From the NCBI RefSeq assembly GCF_937912035.1, contig NZ_CALDPF010000023.1, positions 1 to 64,000 on the forward strand: 64,000 nucleotides of DNA. The letters run 5' to 3'. This stretch comes from an uncultured Bacteroides sp. (GTDB lineage Bacteria > Bacteroidota > Bacteroidia > Bacteroidales > Bacteroidaceae). The notes beneath the pieces are model-generated. The model was not told the DNA's origin. It saw only the letters and a list, made by a program, of their open reading frames with translations, and did not search any database. Of the stretch, positions 44,879 through 52,917 are shown piece by piece. The stretch's first letter is position 1. The number at the start of each line of letters is the position of its first letter. The position numbers and the translations under genes were made by a program.

Positions 44879-44933
44879 CAGTTCATTTTAACTGAAATGA
44901 CAAAGCATTTCGACTAAAACGACAGAGCGTTTT
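44879..44933 (+). repeat. Three small hairpins before the ATPase gene
   Basis: CAGTT-6 nt-AACTG (44879-44894), GAAATG-ACAAAG-CATTTC (44894-44911) and AAAACG-ACAGAG-CGTTTT (44916-44933). Each has a 6-nt loop; the last two are 22 bp apart with nearly identical loops. They sit in the 135-nt gap between permease 1 and the ATPase gene. They may adjust mRNA stability or partly end transcription. Confidence 0.55.
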
Positions 44934-44994
44934 ATACATAATTATCATACGAAATATATAAATGAAAAATTAACAACTAAAAACTCTAAAGAAT

Positions 44995-45675
44995 ATGATT
45001 AAAGTAACTAACCTCAGCAAAGTTTTCCGTACAGAAGAAATTGAAACTACAGCATTGAACGAAGTGTCTTTCGAAATAAACGAAGGTGAATTTGTAGCTA
45101 TCATGGGGCCGTCAGGATGCGGCAAGTCAACATTGTTGAACATCCTCGGTCTGCTGGACAATCCTACAGGAGGCAGCTATGAACTGCTGGGACAGGAAGT
45201 GGCAAACCTGAAAGAACGCGAACGTACCAAATTCCGCAAAGGTAACCTTGGTTTTGTGTTCCAAAGCTTCAACCTGATAGACGAACTGAATGTATTTGAA
45301 AACGTGGAACTGCCTCTGAAATACCTCAACATCGGTGCGGCAGAACGCAAACAGCGCGTTACGGAGATTCTGAAAAGAATGAACATCAGCCACCGTTCAC
45401 ACCACTTCCCACAGCAGTTGTCCGGTGGTCAGCAGCAGCGTGTGGCAATAGCCCGTGCCGTAGTGTCAAACCCTAAGCTGGTACTTGCCGACGAGCCTAC
45501 CGGTAACCTTGACTCAAAGAACGGTAAGGAGGTTATGGATCTGCTTACAGAACTGAACTCGGAAGGCACAACCATAGTAATGGTGACACACTCACAGAAA
45601 GACGCTTCAGTAGCACAAAGAATCATCAACCTCTTCGACGGACGTATTGTGGGTGATGTAAGAAATGAATTGTAA
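44995..45675 (+). CDS. MacB/LolD-type ABC ATPase
   Basis: A 226-residue ATPase, the only nucleotide-binding protein of the cluster. Walker A 'GPSGCGKST', Q-loop 'FVFQSFNL', signature 'LSGGQQQR', Walker B 'LVLADEP', D-loop 'GNLDS' and H-loop 'VTHSQ' are all intact. It is of the MacB/LolD/FtsE class that partners FtsX-like permeases. It stands between permease 1 and permeases 2-5, so one ATPase may serve several permeases. The next gene starts 80 nt on, after a hairpin. Confidence 0.95.
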   Translation: MIKVTNLSKVFRTEEIETTALNEVSFEINEGEFVAIMGPSGCGKSTLLNILGLLDNPTGGSYELLGQEVANLKERERTKFRKGNLGFVFQSFNLIDELNVFENVELPLKYLNIGAAERKQRVTEILKRMNISHRSHHFPQQLSGGQQQRVAIARAVVSNPKLVLADEPTGNLDSKNGKEVMDLLTELNSEGTTIVMVTHSQKDASVAQRIINLFDGRIVGDVRNEL

Positions 45676-45692
45676 ATGCAAGTCTGTTAGTT

Positions 45693-45735
45693 TTTAAGTT
45701 TTTGAGTCGGTTATCAACCTACTCAAAAACTTAAA
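45693..45735 (+). terminator. Hairpin between the ATPase and permease 2
   Basis: 15-bp stem TTTAAGTTTTTGAGT (45693-45707) with ACTCAAAAACTTAAA (45721-45735), 13-nt loop. No T-run follows, so mRNA processing or attenuation is more likely than full termination. Confidence 0.45.
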
Positions 45736-45755
45736 TCTCAAAAACTCAAGATGAT

Positions 45756-48107
45756 ATGAATGAATATAAGACATACTTTAAGTTCCTGAGCCGAAACAAG
45801 GTTTTCACGTTGGTAAATCTTGCAGGACTGAGCATCTCGCTCATGTTCATACTGCTGATATCAAACATGGTATTCAGGCAACTTACAGTAGATAAAGATA
45901 TGAAGGATGCCGACAGGACGTATATAATGGCAAGCGATGAATACGCCGGAGGACATTATAATTTAGGAGACAAACTGCAAAGCCGCTATCCCGAAATAGA
46001 GGAATGGTGTGCCATTTCCGGATGTGTTGAATATCCAATAATGGCTGAAGATAAACAGATGAGTTTATATACAGGTCTGGCAAAGAAGAACTTCTTCAGT
46101 TTCTTCGGTTTTCCTCTTCTGTATGGAAATCCTGATGATGTGTTGATTTCGAATGACAATGCTGTTATAAGCCAGTCGGCAGCTATTAAGATGTTCGGAA
46201 CCACAGATTGTATAGGCAAGACTTTCAAGACTATACAGCCAATGGCAACAAACGAATACAAAGTGGCAGGTATCATGAAGGATATAGACAACTCTGTCTT
46301 TCCTAGCGAATGGGAAATTATTTTACCATTCGAAAATATGAAGTATTATAACTATGGTTCTGCAATAGAGAATACACACATGAATAATGCCGGCGGAGCA
46401 AATCTGTTTTGCCGTCTGCTACCTAACACAGATCTAAATTCCAAGGCTGACGATATAGTTTCATATCTCAAAACATTTTTCTGGATATACGAAGGCGGAA
46501 CACAAAAAACTGTAAAATTCATTCCTATCCGTGAGTTTTATTTTTCAGACATACAGTCTTCAATAGGCCTGAAACAGTACAATTATAAGGTTGTTGTGAC
46601 CTTTATAATAATAGGAGTGCTCATCCTGCTTATGGCTATATTCAATTACGTGAGTATGAGTGTGGCGCAGACCAGTTACAGGGCAAAGGAAATGGCGACA
46701 CGACGTATCTTAGGCTCTTCACGGAAAGATATTTTCTGGCGAATGATACTTGAGTCGTTTATACTTACAGCAGCATCTTTCATTATATCCTTCATACTTG
46801 CATTGGTAGTGGAACCATACGCCATGGATTTGCTTAAAGTAAAACTTGATATACTGGGCGACTTATCATATATTACAGTAATATCATACATACTGTTGGT
46901 TGCGGTTCTGGCATTCGCGTCAGGCATTGTGCCGGCATCAATATTGTCAGGATATAATCCTATGGATGTGGTAAAGGGAACGTTCCGACGCAAGACCAAA
47001 CTGGTGTATTTCCGCGGACTGAATATATTCCAAAGCTGTCTTACTATAGCATTGCTGACTTGTTCTTTCTATTTCAGCATGCAGATATATAGAATTCTCA
47101 ATGCTCCGCTTGGTTATGAATATGGCAGTATAATAGACTATCCTGTCATGGCGGGCAATGAGCAGATGAGACAGTTCCGTAGTGAGGCCCTGAAACTGCC
47201 TTTCGTAAAAAGGGTTTCTTTCGCTTGCGGGACACCCAACAATGGAGGAAACAACAATACAAACTACTTCAACAGTGCCGACACACTGAAATGTATGAGT
47301 TTCCAGACATTTATCGCTGATTCATCATTCTTGCAGATGTTTAACATAAAGATTACTGAAGACCGCGGACTCGGAAACACTGATGACAGTTATTTTGTCA
47401 GCGAAAATGCCATGAAAGATTTGCTTTCAATCGGTCAGGGACCTGATTACTACGTCAACAGATATGGATATAAATACAATATTCTCGGTCAGTTCAAGGA
47501 CTTCAAGATACGCTCATTGATGGGTGAAGTTCATCCTCTTCAGATGAGAATTCTTCCGGTAGAAAAAGTTTCACCGTGGAATGTTCTGGTAGAAACCACA
47601 TCGGCGAATGAGGAATACAAGCGTCAGCTCGATGGTTTGTTCTATGAAATAATAGGCGGAATACCTTTCGACTCAAAATGGTATCATGACGAAGTGCTCA
47701 ACACATACGACAATATAACACGTCTGAACAAGACTATCGTCATATTCACATTTGCGGCACTCATCATATCATTATTGGGACTTACAGCCATGAGCCTCTA
47801 CTTCGTATCACAACGTAAACGCGACATCTCCATACGCAAGGTTTTCGGTTCGAGTTCATGGATGGAACAATTCAATCTGATGAAATTCTCAATGAAATCA
47901 CTGCTCATAAGTCTGGTTATTGCCACTCCGCTCATCTATTTAGGCATACGTCAGATAGACAAGTTTGTGGAATACGATCCTCACTTCCAGTGGTGGATAC
48001 CGGTAACTGCTTTTGTCTTGGTGGTTGTCATTTCGTTAGGTTCCGTCTGGCTTATCAGCCTGAAAACCACATCGGACAATCCGGTGAACAATCTTAAAAG
48101 CGAATAA
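45756..48107 (+). CDS. MacB/FtsX-type duplicated permease 2
   Basis: A 783-residue paralogue of permease 1 with the same two-unit plan. It opens 'YFKFLSRNKVFTLVNLAGLSIS', close to permease 1's 'YFRFLSRNKLYT'. The FtsX marks are 'NYVSMSVAQTSYRAKEMATRRILGSSRKD' and 'SQRKRDISIRKVFGSSSW'. Helices lie near 18-40, 285-305, 330-352, 366-390, 420-440, 665-690, 710-730 and 745-770. It ends 'NPVNNLKSE'. Of the five it is most like permease 1. No ATPase domain. Confidence 0.92.
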   Translation: MNEYKTYFKFLSRNKVFTLVNLAGLSISLMFILLISNMVFRQLTVDKDMKDADRTYIMASDEYAGGHYNLGDKLQSRYPEIEEWCAISGCVEYPIMAEDKQMSLYTGLAKKNFFSFFGFPLLYGNPDDVLISNDNAVISQSAAIKMFGTTDCIGKTFKTIQPMATNEYKVAGIMKDIDNSVFPSEWEIILPFENMKYYNYGSAIENTHMNNAGGANLFCRLLPNTDLNSKADDIVSYLKTFFWIYEGGTQKTVKFIPIREFYFSDIQSSIGLKQYNYKVVVTFIIIGVLILLMAIFNYVSMSVAQTSYRAKEMATRRILGSSRKDIFWRMILESFILTAASFIISFILALVVEPYAMDLLKVKLDILGDLSYITVISYILLVAVLAFASGIVPASILSGYNPMDVVKGTFRRKTKLVYFRGLNIFQSCLTIALLTCSFYFSMQIYRILNAPLGYEYGSIIDYPVMAGNEQMRQFRSEALKLPFVKRVSFACGTPNNGGNNNTNYFNSADTLKCMSFQTFIADSSFLQMFNIKITEDRGLGNTDDSYFVSENAMKDLLSIGQGPDYYVNRYGYKYNILGQFKDFKIRSLMGEVHPLQMRILPVEKVSPWNVLVETTSANEEYKRQLDGLFYEIIGGIPFDSKWYHDEVLNTYDNITRLNKTIVIFTFAALIISLLGLTAMSLYFVSQRKRDISIRKVFGSSSWMEQFNLMKFSMKSLLISLVIATPLIYLGIRQIDKFVEYDPHFQWWIPVTAFVLVVVISLGSVWLISLKTTSDNPVNNLKSE

Positions 48108-48153
48108 TAAAGAACTTGATTGTAGTATCTATAACAACTTTAAAAAAATCAAA

Positions 48154-50547
48154 GTGATGAGAAGCATTATCAGACTATTCAAAGGTGCAGGAATACTTAA
48201 CCTGTTAGGTATGACAGTTGCCTTTGCAGCAATATACATTATAATGGTCCAGGTGAATTACGACTGGAACTACAACAGCAAAATCAAAGACTTGGACCGT
48301 ATATTCGTTGTGACACATAGGGACTGGTTCGACGAAGGGAAATACAGTGTGAACATGAGCCGCCCTGTTATGGAATCATTGATAGAACAATCGTCAATGG
48401 TTGAATCGTATGCTGTTCTACAAGGGAATATTCAGACTGAAATAAAAATAGCAGACGGCAATGACAACAGGGCATTCGAGCTTAACACCATGCAGGTGAC
48501 AAGCGGCACATATGATGTATTCGGAATAGAAGCCGTTGCAGGTACTTTCCAAGGTATAGGTGAGGAAAATGTAGTGGCACTCAGCGAAAGAGCGTCACGC
48601 AGGCTGAACCTGAAACTTGGCGATGCAATCCAGCTGGAAGGCGAAAAGGACAAGAGAACCGTTTCTGCCATCTTCAAGGATATGGCTATGAATTCCATAT
48701 TCGGAGAAACAGATCTTCTGTACAGTAATATTTATGAGAAAGAGTCATTAGACAATTTCGGCGAATGGTCTTACAGATATTTTATAAAACTTAATGACAA
48801 GAACAACGTAAATGCTTTCAGCGAAAATGCCACCAACTTTACTAAAAATCTGGTCAACGAAATGATAAGTTCCAATCCGGATATGGAACTTCCTACTCAG
48901 GAAGAGATAGACGAATACATAGGCAGAAATACGGTAAAACTATTCCCGCTAGAAGGATTTCAATTCGAGTTAAGCATTACAGACAATACCATAGTTTACC
49001 AATGTAACATTATCACTACAATAACATTGTTCATAGTATCAGTGCTTATTCTTGTCATCACACTGATAAACTATCTGAACTTCTTCATGGCACAGATTCC
49101 GGCAAAGCTGCGTTCTGTAAATACAAGGAAAATTCTTGGCAGTTCCAGACTGTCGCTCGTAATGGGCTTTATGGCTGAATCGGCTATATTGGTGGTGGTT
49201 TCGCTTTTCTTTTCATATATTGTAATAAAGATTATAGGCAGTTCCACATACGCCGAACTTATAAGTTGTCCGCTGGATCTTGGATATAATGCCGCAGTGG
49301 CGGTACTGACGGTTTTTGTCGCACTGATAATGACTGTAGCGTCAAGCATATATCCTGCAATGCACGTCACTTCATTCTCTCCTGCCCTTGCCATTAAGGG
49401 TACAATGGGCACAGTGAGCAGAGGCAAGTCATTCAGATATATACTTGTAGGATTCCAATTCTTTATATCTATCCTGTTCGTGCTGTGCGCATTCTTCATC
49501 AAGATGCAATACGACTATATGATGAACTACGACATGGGATTCAATAAGGAATCGCTGTTCACGGCATACGTTCCGGTAAACTCAAACAATCACAATTTAT
49601 ACACTACCGAACTTCAGAAGAAGACAGCCATCAAGGAAGTGGCATGGGGAGCATCATCTCTGGTCAGCGTATATAGAATGGGTTGGGGAAGAGAATTCAA
49701 CGGTAAGAATATAAGCTTCATCAGCTATCCAGTCTCATACAACTTTCTGAAGTTTATGGGGATAGATATTGTTGAGGGACGCGACTTCACACAGGCAGAC
49801 GAAAAATGCGAGAAAGGTATTTTCATATTCAACGAAATTGCTAAAGAGAAATTCGGATTCAGCCTTGAGAGCAAAGTTAGCGGACATATAGGTGAAACTG
49901 ATATTGCCGGTTTCTGCGAGAACTTCAAGTTCAAGCCACTTCATTATAAGGAAGAACCGTTCGCGTTCTACGTTTTCGGGAAAAAACCGTGGTGGCCTGT
50001 AAGTCACCTGTATATCCGAAGCAATCCTGGAGCAACTTACAGCGAAGTACTTCAGGCAGTGAAAGAAGTGGTGGCCGATATTTCGCCAAACTTCAACACC
50101 GAAGAAATAAACCTGAAGTTCTTCGACGAGGAACTTGGAACACAATACCGTAAGGAACAGAAACTAATCAGCCTTATAACGCTGTTCACCATACTTGCAG
50201 TAATCATATCACTGATGGGAATAATAGGTCTACTTATGTTCGAAACCAAGTTCCGCAGAAAGGAAATAGGTCTGCGAAGAGTTCATGGAGCAAGCATACG
50301 CGAGATACTGGAGATGTTCAACCGCAAGTTCTTCTACATACTGCTTATAAGCTTCCTGATAGCTGCGCCTGTGGGATATATTGTAATGGATTATTACTAT
50401 AGCACATTTGCCTACCGCTCTCCATTGCACTGGTGGGTATTCCTGCTGGCATTCGTCATGGTAGCAATAATTACCGTAGGAGTTGTCACACTATGCAGTT
50501 ATAAGGCAGCTTCGGAAAATCCGGCTGAAACACTGAAAAATGAATAA
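48154..50547 (+). CDS. MacB/FtsX-type duplicated permease 3
   Basis: A 797-residue paralogue. It lacks the N-terminal 'FLSRNK' run and starts directly with 'MMRSIIRLFKGAGILNLLGMTVAFAAIYIIM', the first membrane helix. The first FtsX unit reads 'NYLNFFMAQIPAKLRSVNTRKILGSSRLS' and the second 'ETKFRRKEIGLRRVHGASI'. The periplasmic domains are the least conserved parts. It ends 'NPAETLKNE'. It lies 46 nt after permease 2 and 18 nt before permease 4. Confidence 0.92.
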   Translation: MMRSIIRLFKGAGILNLLGMTVAFAAIYIIMVQVNYDWNYNSKIKDLDRIFVVTHRDWFDEGKYSVNMSRPVMESLIEQSSMVESYAVLQGNIQTEIKIADGNDNRAFELNTMQVTSGTYDVFGIEAVAGTFQGIGEENVVALSERASRRLNLKLGDAIQLEGEKDKRTVSAIFKDMAMNSIFGETDLLYSNIYEKESLDNFGEWSYRYFIKLNDKNNVNAFSENATNFTKNLVNEMISSNPDMELPTQEEIDEYIGRNTVKLFPLEGFQFELSITDNTIVYQCNIITTITLFIVSVLILVITLINYLNFFMAQIPAKLRSVNTRKILGSSRLSLVMGFMAESAILVVVSLFFSYIVIKIIGSSTYAELISCPLDLGYNAAVAVLTVFVALIMTVASSIYPAMHVTSFSPALAIKGTMGTVSRGKSFRYILVGFQFFISILFVLCAFFIKMQYDYMMNYDMGFNKESLFTAYVPVNSNNHNLYTTELQKKTAIKEVAWGASSLVSVYRMGWGREFNGKNISFISYPVSYNFLKFMGIDIVEGRDFTQADEKCEKGIFIFNEIAKEKFGFSLESKVSGHIGETDIAGFCENFKFKPLHYKEEPFAFYVFGKKPWWPVSHLYIRSNPGATYSEVLQAVKEVVADISPNFNTEEINLKFFDEELGTQYRKEQKLISLITLFTILAVIISLMGIIGLLMFETKFRRKEIGLRRVHGASIREILEMFNRKFFYILLISFLIAAPVGYIVMDYYYSTFAYRSPLHWWVFLLAFVMVAIITVGVVTLCSYKAASENPAETLKNE

Positions 50548-50565
50548 CCGATAAATAATAATATC

Positions 50566-52902
50566 ATGTTCAAGTTCAACAACATATTGAAGATATTGTC
50601 TCTAGGAATAGGTCTTGCCATAGGATGTATTCTTATAGCCAAGGTATGCTTTGAGTCGTCATACGACAATTTCTACAAAGGCCTGGAACGGATATATCTG
50701 ATAAAACCGAATTATTCACTCAGGGGCGAAGTTAATGAATCTGATCAGGTGAGTGGCGGTATCGCTCCCGGATTTAAGAAATATGTACCGGGAGTGGAAA
50801 GCGCCACACGCACCACCTTCCTTTTCGAAAGCGAAAAATTCTATACGGAAGAAAAGGCTCTTGTAACCGGTATGCTGGTTTTAGCGGATACCGCATTCTT
50901 CGATGTCTTCGACCGTAAGATTCTGGCAGGAAACCCGAAGGAAGTATTGGCTCAGAGATTCAACATTATGGTAAGCCGTTCGTTTGCCGAAAAGTTGGGA
51001 GGCATTGACAAGGCAGTAGGAAAAATTATTTATAACGAAGAGGCGCCCAAACTAAAGTTTACCATAGGAGGAGTATATGAAGATTTCCCGGAAAACGGAA
51101 GTCTGTATTACAACATTCTGCTTTCAATGGAAACTTATCCAAAGGAAAGTACTGACAACTGGCTCGGAAATGACAGATACAAAGGATACGTAAAACTTGA
51201 AGAAGGTGTTACACCTGAATCCATCGATCCAGCCATACGCAAGATGATGGACAAGAACCTGCCAATGGAAGAACTTGAGAAAAGCGGATACGAGATATGG
51301 TGCGTACTCAGTCCGTTCCATAAGCTTCATACATCCGAACCGTACGTAAGGAATCTTATAATCATCCTTTCCGTAGTTTCGTTTGTACTGGTACTGATAT
51401 CACTGATGAACTATATGCTTATATCCATATCGGAAATGGTGAAACGCTCGAAGGAGATAGGTATCCACAAATGCTATGGCGCAGAAGGAACAAACATATA
51501 CGGTATGCTGATAAAAGAGACATCAGTTTATCTGTTCTTCTCACTGCTTTTGGCATTCCTGATGATATTGGGATTCAGACAGACGATAGAATATCTGCTC
51601 GGAGTCAGTCTGGAGGCTCTTTTCATAAAAGAGACGATGATTGTACTCTGCGGAGTGATACTGGTATTGTTCCTGGTTTCGGCTTTACTTCCGGGATATC
51701 TTTACAACAAGATTCCGGTAAGCGTGGCGTTCATGAACTACAAGGAGAACAAAAGAAAATGGAAACTATGTCTGCTGTTCATCCAGTTTATCATAAACGT
51801 GTTCCTTCTGAGTTTTGTTTTCATCATTGCCGCTCAGTACGACAAGGCTCTGAATGATGATCCGGGATATAATTACGACAACGTGTTATACTATAATGTC
51901 AGAGGAGTAGATAACGTACAGGCATCTAGAAGCGTGGAAGTAATATCATCGCTTCCAGATGTAGTTGACGTAGAGAGAGCATACACTCTTCCATTCGACT
52001 ATTGCTCTGGAAACAATGTATATCTTCCCGGAGGCGACAGCGAACTTTTCAACATAGCCGACCAGTATGCCGGCACAGAAGGGTTCTTCGAGTTCTTTGA
52101 CATTCCAATAATTGAAGGACGTGTGCCCGCCGCAGAAAACGAGATTGCCGTCAGCCGCAGCTTCGTGGAAAAGATGAAAGAGTTTACAGACTGGAATGAC
52201 GGCCCGATAGGAAAAGGCATTTATCTGACCGAACATTCAGACTCTTCGGCAATGAATCTTGGAATTCTGACAATCTCGGGAGTTTACGAGGACTACCGTA
52301 TCGGACTGCTGAACAGAATGGACGAACGTCCGAGCGTACGCTTTACAGGCAATGCTGAGAATGAATATATGCCATACGTACTTATAAAGGTAAAGGATAT
52401 CAATCCTGAAACAATAAACAAGATTCAGAAGAAGCTGGGTGAAGTGATTACCGAAAAGGAGATGGAAGTTTTCTCATACGAACAGGTAATGAACAGCATG
52501 TATGATGACAACAAGAAGATGAAGAATACCATCCTTGCCGGAAGTATATTCTCCATAGCGATAGCCTTCCTCGGACTCGTGGGATACGTCCGCGATGAAG
52601 CACAACGAAGAAGCAAGGAGATTGCCATACGCAAGATTAACGGAGCCACTACGGCAGAAATCCTTTCGCTTTTCGTAGCCAGCATAATGAAATGGCTCGT
52701 TGTTGCCTTTATCATAGGCGACGCACTGGCATATTATGTGGCAGGACTCTGGCTGGAACAGTTTGCCGAGAAAGTAAGTCTGTCATTGCTATATTTCCTT
52801 GCAGCAGACCTGATAGTAGCTATAATAGTAGTAGCTACTGTGGTAATCTGCAGCCTGAAAATATCGAATGCAAATCCGGTATTGTCACTTAAAAATGAAT
52901 AA
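50566..52902 (+). CDS. MacB/FtsX-type duplicated permease 4
   Basis: A 778-residue paralogue starting 'MFKFNNILKILSLGIGLAIGCILIAKV'. FtsX marks are 'NYMLISISEMVKRSKEIGIHKCYGAEGTN' and 'EAQRRSKEIAIRKINGATT'. Eight helices follow the shared plan. It ends 'NPVLSLKNE'. It differs from permeases 1 and 2 in having a Cys in the cytoplasmic FtsX loop (HKCYG). The next permease follows after 15 nt. Confidence 0.92.
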   Translation: MFKFNNILKILSLGIGLAIGCILIAKVCFESSYDNFYKGLERIYLIKPNYSLRGEVNESDQVSGGIAPGFKKYVPGVESATRTTFLFESEKFYTEEKALVTGMLVLADTAFFDVFDRKILAGNPKEVLAQRFNIMVSRSFAEKLGGIDKAVGKIIYNEEAPKLKFTIGGVYEDFPENGSLYYNILLSMETYPKESTDNWLGNDRYKGYVKLEEGVTPESIDPAIRKMMDKNLPMEELEKSGYEIWCVLSPFHKLHTSEPYVRNLIIILSVVSFVLVLISLMNYMLISISEMVKRSKEIGIHKCYGAEGTNIYGMLIKETSVYLFFSLLLAFLMILGFRQTIEYLLGVSLEALFIKETMIVLCGVILVLFLVSALLPGYLYNKIPVSVAFMNYKENKRKWKLCLLFIQFIINVFLLSFVFIIAAQYDKALNDDPGYNYDNVLYYNVRGVDNVQASRSVEVISSLPDVVDVERAYTLPFDYCSGNNVYLPGGDSELFNIADQYAGTEGFFEFFDIPIIEGRVPAAENEIAVSRSFVEKMKEFTDWNDGPIGKGIYLTEHSDSSAMNLGILTISGVYEDYRIGLLNRMDERPSVRFTGNAENEYMPYVLIKVKDINPETINKIQKKLGEVITEKEMEVFSYEQVMNSMYDDNKKMKNTILAGSIFSIAIAFLGLVGYVRDEAQRRSKEIAIRKINGATTAEILSLFVASIMKWLVVAFIIGDALAYYVAGLWLEQFAEKVSLSLLYFLAADLIVAIIVVATVVICSLKISNANPVLSLKNE

Positions 52903-52917
52903 CAAACACGAATTCAT

